NCBI RefSeq assembly: GCF_945859685.1
Contig: NC_079149.1
Location: 55,384,991 to 55,448,990 of the forward strand
Direction: 5' to 3'
From: Eupeodes corollae
Lineage: Eukaryota > Arthropoda > Insecta > Diptera > Syrphidae
Length of the DNA: 64,000 bases
In this document: piece by piece, positions 47,701 through 62,700 of the stretch
Layout of the letters: each line of letters begins with the position of its first letter
Numbering within the stretch: the first letter of the stretch is position 1
Position numbers and translations under genes: made by a program
The notes under the pieces: model-generated
Seen by the model: only the letters and a program-made list of their open reading frames with translations
Told to the model about the DNA's origin: nothing
The model's database searches: none

Positions 47701-50700
47701 GCTTCTGCGAAAATAACCGTGGTCTTAAGTTCAAATATAATTTTGATAATTTTATAACATTTTAGAAAGAAAATTATATCTGTCCCATCCTCCTTATAAA
47801 GTTTGAGGAAGTAGCTGAATATCTAACTTTTCTCACCTTCAGAAAATGATTTGACTTACGCCTTTCGTTCTGTCGATTATTCTGTAATATATCAGGCAAC
47901 ATTATAAAGCACTAAATTGCGTTACTGCCCCATGATCATAACCTGATTGACATTCTAAAGGTTTGCATCATTTGCTAAACATAATATTAACTGGTGCCCT
48001 GTCATTGACAAAAATGTTCAAAAACAAAATACCTTCCTTTACACACAACTTAACCTAACAAAATTCTGGTTCAAGAGCCTCGAATTAATTGCTATCGAAA
48101 ACAATCAAATGTCTTTCACCTTTGCCTTTAACACTCTATTATTCCGTACAATTTCAACACCATGAATGCACAGGTGCTTTGAAATTCTTGAAGCTCAAAC
48201 AAAAACATGATACGTGTCAGTGTCAAAAGACCGATTTTACCCAGAATGAATTTGAATTCTAAAGAAAAAGTCTTTGAGCATAAGACGAGAAATGCAACAA
48301 TAAATTTAAAAAAAAAAGATAAAAAGGATTTTTTCCAACTGCATCCTTTCTGTTGAAACCTTATTTTGCATAATAAAAGCTTTAAGGTATGTGGTGATGG
48401 TGTTGTGGTGGTGGTGTGAGGTTGTGCGGTAGTTTTGAACTGTTGTATAGGCATATAAAAGTTCTTTCAACTTCATTGTTGTGTAAAAATGATCAACTTG
48501 CATTCATATACCACAGGACTCTTATAGGAGTTTCGTTTTGTTGTCTGCTTCTTTTATGTTCAGTATCTATGAAGCCAAAACCAACTTACCTTGTTTGCAA
48601 TTACATCTGCACCCTGCAGAATGGACTCGGCAATAATACTGCTAAGGTCATTGTGTATCTCCTCCAACTCCTGCATCAATTGTGGAACAGTCTCGCAATG
48701 ATACGTCTCGAGCATGGCATTTGTAGCATGCAGTTGTTGAACGTATGCATTGTGAGCATCGATGTATTCAGTTAAGGACAACTGAGTTGGACTTTGTCGA
48801 TGCGCCACATAGCATTGCTTGTAATCCTGGCGACACTGCAATTGTAAAGGGAAAAGATACATGAAAAAATGTATGAATGTTATACAATTATTTGTGTGTC
48901 TGTATGTATACAATTAGACCGTTTTATCAACTGAGCACACAAATAAAACATCAACCACAAATTTGCAACTATACAAGTTGTACATTAAATATATTTATGT
49001 ACAAACGAGTACTAGCAACTGGCATTGACGTTTACGTTTCTCCATTTCCTTTTTTGTGGCAGGGGGCAAGGGAGTGGAAGGATTTCAAGAAACGACTTAC
49101 CTTTGATAACTTCTCTTCAGTCTTTGCAATAATGGTTTCAAAAGACTCCCTGTGGGTGAATATTTTCCTACTTTGAACTTTACGATGAAAGGATTTATCG
49201 AGCATTGGCCTTGACACCTGAAATGACGTTAAAAGGAATACAATTTAATTTTATTATATGTATGCATGTTTAAATATAACTCTCTTAGTCCGTATATGTA
49301 AATATATCAAGTCATGTAATGGTTAGTATAATCTTACATTGTGTTATAAGGATAAACTAAACATTTAATTGTATAAAAGGAACTACCTTATACAGAGTGT
49401 AGTAATTATTGTAAGATGAAATAAATTAAGCGTCAATTAAATGTCCATTAGGGATGAACACAAATCCAAATGGATGTATAAATGTGCATTGAATGAATAA
49501 GGTCATGTTTTGATCTAAATGGATCTAAAGGAAAGCAAACCAATAAATATGTAGATACATGCATGTACATATGGGTGATGTAACGTATTTATTTGATATT
49601 CAGGAGTTATTACATCCCTTTTCATATTCGAACATATTTAGAGCGTCAGAAAAAAGGGGAAAGATTTAAGAGGAGATGCCGATGCACATTGATCTTAAAA
49701 TTAGATTATCAAAATGGTAGGGAACAACAGTGTTGGTAAATCATTTCAGATTCTTGATGTGTAGCTGAAACATGAATCGCTGAATTTGTCACTACGTTTG
49801 AAATTGAGGTAAGTGGTAAAATGAACTGATGGCTATTTCTAGAAGTTTGAACATGAAACAATTCAGTAGTGTTCAGTCATATAAAGTTTGAGGTTATATT
49901 TTGATTGTTTATAATTTTTTTTAACTTTTTTCGTTTTTTTGTCAAAAAGACATACACTTCATACGAGTATTACCATCCAAAATATTAAAGTTGTTTACAC
50001 AAAAATTCTTTCCCAAAAACAAAGTTGGAGATATCGTTAACACTTATAACAATTTTTGACCACTATGGGAGCTCATATTGAACTATTATTCCATTATTTA
50101 ATATATGTTAAACTTTGTTATATTTATCAACTATCAATTACTTCTCTAGATATGGATGATCACAAGGGCCAGAATCGAGTCTCAACAGCTTTGAACCATT
50201 AAAACCTGCAGGACCAGATGGCATAATACCAGCCGAAATATAAAAAAGTCTCAGATATAACTGCACCAATCTTCGAGACAGTTTTTAAAAGTTGTCTATA
50301 CCTGGTACACATTCCTTCGGTATGAGAGAAGTGAAAGTTGTTTGTATACCCAAAGCAGGAAAATACTCGCAATTAAACCCTAAAGATCAGCCAAATATAT
50401 TCATTCCCTCTTAAGACCTCAGAAAGATTGATTAATATTTATATAAAAACAAGTATTCATACAAGAATACATCTTGCGTCTCAACATGCCTATTTTAAAG
50501 AAAAATCGTTTTAAATGGCATTACACACATAAGTACACATGGTTGCTTTCCTTAACAAAGAAGGTGCTTTTAAAAAAGTGGCTACATCTGCACTAACATC
50601 TCCGAACGTAGAGGGTTGGTTCGTTAGGTTAATTAATTTAATGCTGACTAACAGAATCATGTACTCAAAACTGGGCAACTCTTTTGCTAGAAGATTCGTT

Positions 50701-53700
50701 AGCAGAGGGACACCGCAAGGAGGTGTTATATCCCCCCTGCTCTGGAACCTGTTGGTAAATCAAATTGTAACTGTTCTGGATTCAGAGTGTTTTAGAGTAA
50801 TTGCCTTTGTGGATAACGTTAGTATAGCGGCCTCAAAAAAATCACCTTAAAACCCTTAAAGAACTCTGACAAAATGCTTTAGACAAACTATAATTTGGGC
50901 TCATCGGTGTGGACTGAGTTTCAACCTACGCAAAACCGATTTAGTCCTAATCTCGAGGAAAAACAAAATTTCATATATTAAACCTTACTATATTAAAGGA
51001 AGCCAATAAAAGTTCTCTGACCACTCTAAGTATCTGGGTCTTATTTTAGCTTAATAAAGTTCAACTTTCAGCTTTACTATGTATAAGCGGATCGCTTCGC
51101 ACAACCCTATTGGCGGCACTGGATGACCTATTCTACCTAACACCTCTTGATATACTTAGCAAAGAAATAGCTCTGCATCTCGCCTCAAAGCTTCATCGCA
51201 TTGGGTTAAGAACAACATTGGCCACTCTGTTATACTTAAGTATTTAGAATCAATACCCCCAACTGCAATTCAACTTTTACAGAAGCTATATGGACGAGGA
51301 AGAGTAGGACATGCACTGCTCTGGTTCGAAAACGCAAGAATTACCTCGGAGAATTCTTCTTTAACGAAATGTGGTATCACAATGGACCATTAAACTGGCG
51401 TAAGTGTGTCCTACTCCATCATGGAAAGCCACTTGAACTTAACCTCACAATGGGAATGATTATAGAACACTTCAAATACATTTTGTATTACATATACCAA
51501 TTTTTAGTTGTGTTGAAAAGACTTTCAAAGAAAATAAATTGAGTATTTTTTTTACTAAAGCAAATAAAAAAACAGACAGAAAGCAAAAACGAGTGATTTT
51601 AACTTCGAGATCCATTTCGAAGTTCTTTAAATGTATATCGGTTCATGATAATGATTTTATTGGTTTTATTGGAATTTTTGGAAAACTTTAATTAAAACAG
51701 ATTTATTTTAACTCGAATACTCATTGCTAATAGACTGTACCACGTACAAGAAGAATTTCGAAACCACAAATGTCATGACTCTGATAACGCAATTCCAAAT
51801 GTCCATCTTCCTGTGAACAATGAATGACAAACCACGATGGTATCTATTTACACACTCTATGCAACATGCGGTATACCAGGACAACAATGACAACAAAACT
51901 CCTTTAGCCTTCTGATCCATAACAAGTTGCCTCTAATTCGAGTATGATATTTACTCTCCACTTGTTTTCATGCGTCGTCGTTCATTTAAACCAAAAATTT
52001 GAATATACATATATCGGGATATTGATGCATTGGTATCGATACGCTTCAAGTTCTTCAGCCGCAGAATTTCCGGCTAGTATGATTTACAATTTGTTAAGCA
52101 GTTGAATGGGTTGTCACTGCGGATATAACCCAAGGAGTTTGTTTGTTAGAATCTGCTCCCTCGTAGTTCATGTACCGAAAACTACCTAAAGAATGTTTCT
52201 CTCCAGCTAAAATTGAATAGTATCTCCGAACTCTATGGATGTTATGTTCATACTTAATACCACTAGAGATAGAAAAAGTATAGAGTTTGGACATTTCTGA
52301 TTGAATAAAAAGACTTTTTAAGCCTGATTTCGGTGTAGTTTATTTTTGAAATGAATTAAATTTTGAGCCAGTATATCCAAAACGTTCTAATTGTTTATAC
52401 TATTTCATTTAAATTGTGTTACAATAAAGCTGGTAATTGTTTATTGATTTTAATTGAATCAACGCAGTTAATAACGAATTCATAAATTTACCTAATCCTA
52501 GCAAATTAAGTGGTCTTATAAACTTTGGTTTAATTTTTTAACACTTCTTTTTATTACACCCGACCTCTCACTTAGACCGAAATCCTTTAAAGGGTTTCTA
52601 TTTTATTTTAAATGAAAAAGTTCAACGTTTCTTGTAGGAGGAATATTATAATCTATAAGTCACTTAAAACAAAAAGGAGAAAAGGTGCGGTGACAAATCA
52701 TGATTAAAATACTTTTTAAAAAAACTTTCTGCTGGAATTACAAATAAAATATAAATTTTTGATTTAAACTTATACAGAGATATCTCTATCTACTACTTAA
52801 TTTCGATTCCACTCATCCGAAAATATTCAGTCGTGCGAATAACGTCTCGTTGAGGTGAAATGTTTTGTAATTATCTGGGCGGAAACCCAACCAGAACATG
52901 AGTAAATAAATTTCATTAACTGTGTTGTTTGATTTATTTGTCACTGCTTTATTAAAATATTTAATGATATCACATTGCAGGGTTTTATATGAACGCATTT
53001 AGTAAATATAATATTATGATGATGATGGTGGTCATCATATGCTATAATACTAAAATACTTGATCAACAGTTTTTATAGTTAATGAACAAATTTATAGTTT
53101 GCTCATACTCGAACTGACTGATTTGGATAAGATGCACAAAGGGACAAAAGCAAGTAGATTGGGTTATGAAAAGAAAAAATGCGTATGAAATCGTTTACTA
53201 GCAAATTATCCCTTTTTACTTTCGACATATAGGAACTACATAATATATCAAGTTTTGCCATATAATTTCAATAATTTTATCTCTGCAAAATCTCTTATAA
53301 TTACTTTTGCAAAAATATTTGATTTTAAAATTGTAATTCTATTTATTTTTGATATTAATAAAAATAAAAATTGAGAAATCGGATTTATACAAAATTATTT
53401 ATAAAAAAAAGCCGCTGATACAATTTTGAAATATTTTTTTCTTGAAAAATGACGATGATTTGGAGAAATCAAATAGCATTTATATTTTTGAAAACAAATT
53501 TGTCTTGTAGGCACATTTTTAAATCTTAAAATGCAGGAAATATTGTGTAATAGACTCTTTGGATATATACCATATGGTTTAAGGGAAATTATAAAAAACA
53601 TATAAACCTGGCATTGTTGGTTTGAATAAGGTTTTAAATGGAGAACGTAAGTATTTGCAATCCCTTAGAACTCTTTTGTTTTATTAGAAAATGTCCCTTA

Positions 53701-56700
53701 GGCTATAATACACAATTGAATGTACCAACAAGATGCTACGAATATCTCCAGCAGTCTTTAGCCTAATTGTGAGAAATTGCCTGAATACATATTTCAACGA
53801 CCGATTAATAGGATTTGTTTCTTATCTTAACCCAAACTACTCCCATTTGGTGCACCTTTTCGCAATCACTCTATACATACATGAAACCACCTATTGAAAA
53901 ATAATATTTTTAAAAAGACAGGAAGAAAATCTTTGCATACCAAATTTTATGCAATATTCTTACTTAGGGAATAAACAATTTTGAAGCTATTTTTTTATTT
54001 TAGTGTAGTCTTGATTACACTTGAGAAAGGTTATCAGTATGATGATGTTTATACTGACTTTTCTAAAGCATTCGACAGAGTTAATTATGATGATTTACTA
54101 ATGAAGATAAATAAAGTAGGGTTTCACTCAAAATGTTTAAATGGCTAAATTCATACTTAAGGGATCGTATTCTGTACATTCGTATATTCGCAAGGAAGTC
54201 CTCTTCTTTTATTGTGGTTTAAAAACGATCCACACACCTTAGTGTTTATATTTAGCGTTTGTAAGGTCTAACTTTGAATACTGCAGTGTAATTTGGAATC
54301 TTTCATATTATTTTCTTCATTCGTTTAGAATAAAAAAGGTCCAAAAACGTTTTACATTGGTGGAAAGCTCACAGAGATTGTGTTCATTCGTGATATATTA
54401 GCAGGCCATATTGATTGTTAACAAATTTTTGATATGATTTGAATTAATTTTCCTGCGAGATTGCTTGGAAAATAATAATTTTTTAATGTTCCACATCATA
54501 GGTGTTTAAGAAAAACAATAATACTGTTTACGACATGATTGATTTCAATGTTAGTAGATATTTATTTAAATCAAATTTATTGTTAATTTTAAATACATAA
54601 CTGGTGGTAAAGTTTACAATTTAAAATTGTATATATTGTACTACCAAGTAATCACTAAAGAACCTATTGTAACTTGTTTCATGAATTAAAAAAATTAAAC
54701 TTGACTAAACTTAATCCTTCTAAGTTTTTCGGATTTGTCTCTTGTTCAGAAAGCCACATCTGATACGAAAGTGTTTACATTTATGATTAGAAAAATTTAA
54801 ATTAAATGTGTACAAAAACGGTTTTCGCATAAAGTTACACATGTATAAAGAATTTTCGTATGTATGGCTTCACCAATTTTTCCAGCAGTCAGTAATATTG
54901 TAGAATTTTGTTATAAAAAATGTTCAACATTTCAAAAAGTATTGTACATTTTGTCAAAATATCAAAAACGAAAACTTTCAAATTAAAAAGAGGAATTATG
55001 TAAATTTTGTTAAACTTGTAAGTTTATAAAAGTAGGAATTTTTAGAAGTTATTTTTTTCGATAAAATTCGTAGCGTTCGGCTACTCAAGGGGTTATGAGT
55101 AACCTTATGATTAAACACAGTGCGAGCAATTAGGAACGAAGGATAGGATAAGGAAGGAGATACCGATATACATTGGTTTCGAATATATGCGCATTGTAAT
55201 AAATGGAAAGTATTGAGCCAGGTAAAGCATTCGTGAAGTGCAGCTAAAGAAAGAATCCCTATACTTAACAGTTCGTCTGAAAAATTGCTATTTCACTAGA
55301 CTAGAGCCTTGTTTATGAAAAATAGCGATAAAATAATGACAGACATGAAACCTTACGACGGTGCTCAACATGTTCAAAAGATTCAGTTAGACATCTGTCA
55401 ACCCTCATCATTTTAAGAGGTCTCTCTCTTATTAAACGAAAGTATGGTCGACGGATTTCCATTCAATTTACACCACATCTAACGTAAACTATCAAATTAA
55501 ATACTTTGCATTAGTGATTAGATATCTTTTTAACAAATTTAACGTTGAAGACGTTTCTTTTCGTCCAGAAATGCTAGTCGACTTTAAACGTTTAGGTAAT
55601 TCTGTAACGAATTTGATAAAAAATGCGATATACAAATTTTATCATATTAAGTTTAACTCAGATCGGTCGTAAAAGTTTTTTTGGAAGGAAGTTAAAAATA
55701 TTGGTTTGTGAAAAAAAGTTCAACCTTGTGATTATAAAATTGATTTGGAAGATTTGAATGATAAATTCTCTGCTTTACAAACCCAATTCTGTGAAATGTT
55801 TTCTAGATTTGCTACTTCTAACGCCTTTTCGGTAAGTGCCGTAGATGATTATCAGGTAGGCAAAGCAATTTTCTCCATAAAATCTAAATGAACCGGACTT
55901 GACAATATTCATCTTACCTTCATTAAAATCCTCCCACCCTAACTAATTCCCCACATAACTCACAAATTCAAAACTATTATAATGACATCTACATATTTAA
56001 TCCTATGGAAGACATCGAAAATAATCCACATCCTAAAACAAGGAAAGAAAAACTTATATAGACCGATAACTATCCTATCTTTCTCATCAAAAGTTTTTGA
56101 AAGTCTAATAAGTAACCAGATATAATATTATATTGAATCCTTTGCAATTCGGAATTCGGTCTGGATATAGTGTTTCAGCTTTATTCAACGTATCTGATGG
56201 CTGTGATAAACTTACTTGACTTTTCAGAGGCATTTGACTGTTAACCATAATCTTATCTGTGATAAACTGACGACCCTATTTAACTTCTCTGACACAACTA
56301 AAAACTTAACTACTCATATTTGATTAATCGTATGCAAACCGTGTCCTGTAGATTGTCCTCGTTGCTCCCTGTTAATAATGGTGTTCCTCAAGGATCAAAC
56401 CGTGGACCTTTACTGTTTTCATTGTTAGTTGATGATCTGCCCTGTGTTTTATCTTACTGTTAGTTTCATATCTATGCAGTTGATGTCCTATTATATATTA
56501 GTTTTCCTGAGATGATGCTTAAGGATGCAATATCTAAAATGAACATTGATTCTCAGCCCATTTAAATAATTTTACTACCGGATAGTCAATAAAACAAATT
56601 TTGTAAGTCAATTTTGGTACTCAATATGACAACCAAATTGTCATATTGTTCTATTGGTTACATCTGTTGCCATATTGACTTTCCAAAATTTAAATCGAAA

Positions 56701-59700
56701 ATTGTTTTCTATGACTATCAGATATTCAATTTTTCAAAAGAAGTACAAGAACAACTTTCTTTTTGTTTTTTCTTGAAATATATACCGTTTACGATTCGAA
56801 AGACATCTGTGTTTGAACAATTGACCTTGGAACGTCGGGTAAAGACGAACCTTTCAATTTTAAAAACCGATTACAAAAACTTTTTATGAGAATTCAACAA
56901 GGTTTCCAGTGAATTCAAAATATTTCCCACAGAATTTTCCCATTAACGAACATTTCTCAACGTTAATAATTTCGAAAGTATCCATTGGAACTTATTCATA
57001 TCAGAAATTAAGTTTCTAGAAAACCTTCAAGAAAATGGAATAGGTATTCAAATTTCATAAGTGGGAAAATTTCGAGGGAAATTTCATTGCCGATGGCCTT
57101 TAATCTTTCATCCTTACATCACCGTAAAAAAATGTTTATGGATCAGTTGTTAAACTCCCCTAAGTTAGGTTCGCATTTTAATCAACCTGGAGCAGAACCA
57201 TCTCGTTTATTCATAACTTTCCATGACCTTTACCTAACTAAGTATTCAATTGACTCTATAGAAGTATATATGTATGCATGTACAGAGCAGGTCTAAAAAA
57301 AATATAATAATAAATTCAATTTTAAAATTCAAAAGCTAATTGAATATGAATTTTTTTCTTATTTAAAATTTTTCACATCCACAATAAATCCTATCCTTTC
57401 TTTTTCTTTTTCGTTTCTTTTTTTTTTTGTTCAATTTCAAGCCCTCTTAGCAATGTCTACGGAATGCCAAAAGAATTTTCATATAAAAACAATTTCCGGT
57501 GTCAAGTCGTTTACTTTCACAATGAATTGGAAAGAAAAATTCTGTTAAATCATATTCATAATTTTCTTTTTTTTTTTAAAAGAATAAAAAACACAATTTA
57601 CCACTCATCTAAAGCCTCTTTTCTTTTTTTAAATATCTTGCTAATGGAGAACCATGCAAGTAGGCATATTAAATTTCTCCCCAGCTTCTCGTTGTCGTCG
57701 TCATACGTATTAGCATGCTGTCAGTAATGATGATTATGGAACACATATGATATGATATTATGTACGAATGTACCTTTACAATACACACCTCTATAGTCCC
57801 ATTTTGAAGCGTTGTGTTACACTTTTCACTTCCATTAGTTAGGGTTCAAGGGTGGATTTTCTAAGAAGAAACCCACAAAATGGCCTAAATCAACTCACTG
57901 TCAAAGGGGCACATTATAAGAAAAGGTTTTATTCTATCATAAAGAAGAATAATCAAAAATAAGTACATACATATATACTTGGTCTACCTAGTGCCCAGGA
58001 ACGAGGCTAACGAAAGTTTTAAGGTACTATGCAGTGGAACAATTCTAGTTGTATTGTTCATGTTGCATGCTAAGGGTATGACTACTTTGATGGCAAGTCC
58101 AGCTGAAAATGGATTTGACATGTGTGCCTGTAAAGTATCGACCGTTCTCTTAAACAAGAAGATGGATTTAGTAGACATCTTTGAAAAGATGTTAGAGCTA
58201 ATTTTGTATAGTACTTTCAAATGGTTAAAACAAACTACAAACACAAATTGCTTATTTTAATAAACTAAGTAAAACTTTTAACTGTAGAAAAGAAGAAATC
58301 TGATTGTAATAACCTGCTAAATTTGTACGTATTGTATGTATTTGTAAACCCGTACGACTGTGGCCTTTCATGCCCCAATCGGTGTTAGGCGCACCAAATT
58401 ACCAACATCGTTTTACCTGACTGCCCTTTTTGGACCATTTGTTTTGTTGGGAACAGTGAATGACCGATATTATGACAATAATACGAAACAATTGAAGAAC
58501 TTAAAACTAATATTTGAGATACAGCTCAAGGTCTTAAATTACAAAAAAAAAACTACTGTTAAGCCTGCTGCGGAGGCAATCACTAGAACAATGTGGTACA
58601 GAAAACATAATATATATTACTTTGTTAGTAAGTCTCCCTTTTTCAGGCTCTCCAACTCGATAAATCAATAAGGTGTTAAAAGAAAGAAAGGTGTATGCTA
58701 CGCGACATTGAATAATGCGTCTACATTTTGGTGAAAAACTTTACTTAACTAATCGAATGCACAAACCACTTTTTAAAATTAGGTAGTTTCCCGGTATTTC
58801 ATATCTTTTGGGATGAGTTCTTTCTTTTGTTATGAGCGATCTTAGGATAATCTTAGGAAGGGGATCAACCGTGCTCAATTTTGTTTGTGGACGTCGTGAA
58901 ATTAGGTCCACCTCATACCGTAAATAAAATTTCATCCCAAGAATAATGTAACACTGGTATTCAAAGATTAATAGCTTATTTATTTCATATTTCGGTTTGT
59001 GTTTGGGGTTACTTCAAATTAACTTTAACTGTTTCGTCAATGCATACCTATTGTTAAAATAAAGTTTATGGTTAAAACAAAAAATATGCTCAAAGATCAA
59101 GTAAGCATTAACCCAATTTAACGATTCAGGACAATTTCGAGAAAGGTGAAATATGTTAGGTATGTAGGCACTGTTAATTTCAGGTTGGAAAAACTGATTT
59201 GTGGGAAAATCACCAGAGTGGCAATTTTTTTCACAGCCTTAAAATGGAAAAAATGGCAAGTGTGAGCATACTTAAAATTCATTTGTATTTGGCCAAAAAT
59301 ACAAATGACATTGAAAATCTGAAACTAACTACAGAAAAGTTTTGACATTATCATTAATTTTTATCTTTAAAATTTGGTTGCGGGAGTTCAAGCTTCGTTT
59401 TTATTATTTTAAATTCAATTCCAAAAACATATTAAAAAACGACAAAAGTCATCTCGCGATGCAAATTTCTAATAAAAATTAATCTAAAAAATGTCGCTCC
59501 GATGTTAGTAAAATTATCTGTCCTTTAGAGCAGTTTAGCCCAGTTTAATAGTTCATTGTGAATAAAACCAGTTTGAGTCCCTTACGAAACGCGAAAGACC
59601 GATTAGGTTAGATTGTTATTGAAGATCGCGATTCTTGCGTTTTTGAGCTAAAGCAGGGCATGCACAGAAGATTTAAGGAACTGTTTCCTAGTTTTTGGTG

Positions 59701-62700
59701 TCCTATTAGATAGTTCCGGGTTATAACGTCAATTATCTAGCTTACCTATATGCGATCTGCTAAAAGATAGCAAGCACCTTGACCGCTTTAAATCTAGTGT
59801 AGCTGGATTCTGGTGTGACCTGACACGTGTTGTGTTGATATCATTGAACTTAATGTTTGCCTTCTTCAAAGGGTCTTGCATTTGCAATAGTTTACATGTA
59901 GCTATTGTTATGCCAGCATTAGATAAACGTGTTAGAACGGATTGCACTGTACCATTCCTGGCGAGTTGATTTGCCTTACAATTTCCTGGAATGGTTTCAT
60001 GGCCTGGCACTCAGAAAAGGTGAATATTAAACTGATATGATCAAAAGTTATGAACTGTTATAGAGTTTGTAGAGTCCAGAGATTTTATGCCTGCCTATCT
60101 GAGAAAATACGGATATCAGATGTTAATACCACATTTTCATTACGGTAGGACAAGATTTTTTGTCGCGAAAAGTTAAGCCTGGAAAACGCTAAAATAATTG
60201 GGAATGTTGAATGAGAGATTTAATTTAAGTACACACCTCCCCAAATTTCTGCAATTGTTTTTGATCCATCTGTGTAAAAGTGGATTAACTCATCTTCTAG
60301 GAATGCTCTATCCTCCCAGACAGATCTAAAAGGTATACAAATCTGGAAGTTTTTGTCGAATTGCAGTGGGGGGACATGGAATCAGTTCGAAATACTTTAG
60401 AGTTACGGAGTGACAAATGTTGTTGTTAAAACACTGTCATATAAAGCTTTGAGGAGAATAGCAGAGCTTGCAGCCATTTGTTTGCTTAGTATATCAAGAG
60501 GTTGTAGGTAGAGTATCTAGGGTATCCAGTGCCGCAGATGGGATAGTGCGAAGCGATCCATTTTACATAAGCAAGCTGAACTTCACACTTTATTTAGTTT
60601 TTCTAAAGCAATCCACTTCACTTCCACACATTACATTAAAATCGGTCTGATTACGGATGTGTAAAACCAATGCATGAGTAGGCGTTGTAAGCCTTATTTT
60701 TATCAAAAGCTTTTTTTGTAAGAAAAGATAGTTACGGTACTTTTTTGACTATTTCTTGTATATTGCCTTTCCAATTTACTTTTTTGCCTAAAATACGACC
60801 CAGGTATTTCGCTTCGTCTGAGTACGATGTCACTCCTAATTTTATGCTGCATTCAAAAAAGTGTGAGCATTAGAAAAAGAGGGAAGGGTTGGATAGGAGG
60901 CGTCGGTGGACATTGATTTTGAATTCTTGAACATTGAGTTGAATGAGAGATTTAATTTCAGTCGTTCAGAGTACACACCTCCACCAACTTCTTCATTTGT
61001 TTTTGGTCCTATGTAAAAGTGGATTAACTCATCTTCTAGAAATTCTCTATCCTCTCAGAAAGTTATGGGACTCCTAATTGTAGACTTTGTTCATAAGCGA
61101 CACATTTTGAGTTATTCTGATATTGCAGCAAAAGGGAAATATATGCATCTTTATTGCTCTTTTATAAACTAGTCCTTTCGTAACGTATTTGATAGATAGT
61201 ATCTATTTAAATATTGAACTTTGTTGGCCAGTGGTTATTCGTAATTCGTGTATTCCGAAGTCGCCTGAAAAAATACTTTTATATTTAAATCCTACCCTGA
61301 TTGCTCCCTTAACATTTTCACATTTTTTGACAAATTACATTAAAATTCTCCCCAAAACGGAAAAAGGACAAAAATGGAAAACGTTAACAAGCACTTAGCA
61401 TCCTAAAAACTTTGCATCCCAACAAAAATAAAAATAGAAAGAAATTTACGGTGGTAATGCAGATGGGATTTGATTGCATGGGAAATTTATTTAAGGGATA
61501 ATAATAACAGCTCATTTGAAAGTCATGCTACTAGCAGAGGTGTCAAGAAACAATGTAATGTGTTTTATGAGTTAACTTTTAAATATTTTAATATTTAAGT
61601 TAGTATGGTTAGTTGACTTACCTGTCTGGAGAGCACACTGGCCACATCATTTGATGCTTGTACATCGCTTTCAACTTCTTGAAGGAATTGTTCCCATGCT
61701 TGGAATATGCTCGAATGGCACGCAGGTCTATGGAGGATGGGAAAAGTTACACTTAAGAAAATTATTTGTACATCGAATGTTTTGTGTATATGTATGTAAG
61801 TATATGATTGGTACCAGCGTCATTTGTTTCAGCTAGAATGTTATTTATGTATGTATGTTTTGAGACAAGTTATTAGGAATGAACGAACATTTTTAAATTT
61901 ACAGATAAATTCTGTAGATTGCGTGATTTCATTGCACGAATGAACTGTGAGTGCAGAAGTTACGTAAGTCAATGAACGAAATCTTTCAATTGAAATTGAA
62001 ATCATTAAACATTTAATTCACAAACGAGTACATTCCTTACCAATCCTATCACTAAAAGTGCATGTTAGTTAAGTGCCAAATAATGTTCGTCTGAAGTAAA
62101 TCAATCTTACAATCACAGAAGCACAAAAAACAACTTTTCTGAGAAAACGTTTGAAAGGTCATGGTTATTTGCGTTTTATTTTACATTTTGTTTGTATTTT
62201 TTCAATTTTATTTTGGAGAATAAAATAATGCAAGCTCAACCAAATAACACACAGATTTTATGGAATCGTTTGTGATGGAGATAGCAAAGACTTTGAAAGG
62301 AAAATCAAAGGCAAATATTTTTCTCTTTTGAAGGTGTAATGATTTTCCTTTATTTGTTTTTCAATATCTTTAGGTCTGGGTAAACGTTGGGAAGACATTC
62401 ACAATAATGTAACACACTTTTATTATAAAATTTCGTACCTTTCTTTTCTTAGCTCTCCATTTTTCTTTCTGTAGTTGGTAACCAACGTTTGAAGTGCGGT
62501 TGCATGCTCTTCATATAAATGGGAAAGGGTTTCGTTGAAATCAGATACTGAAAAGATAAAAGGATATTTTTGTTTTATTTGAGTTTCTTTTATTTCTTTT
62601 GTATACGTCATAATGTTAATATAATCAACGATATGTATATGAATGTACCTATGTACTGAGTCTTGTACATATTCAAACAGAATTTACCTTTGTTAGATGT

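Noticed and set aside
48306..48503. Frames with runs of H and T near exon 5
   Set aside because: They come from a GGTGTTGTGGTGGTG simple repeat and lie in the intron next to the real exon.
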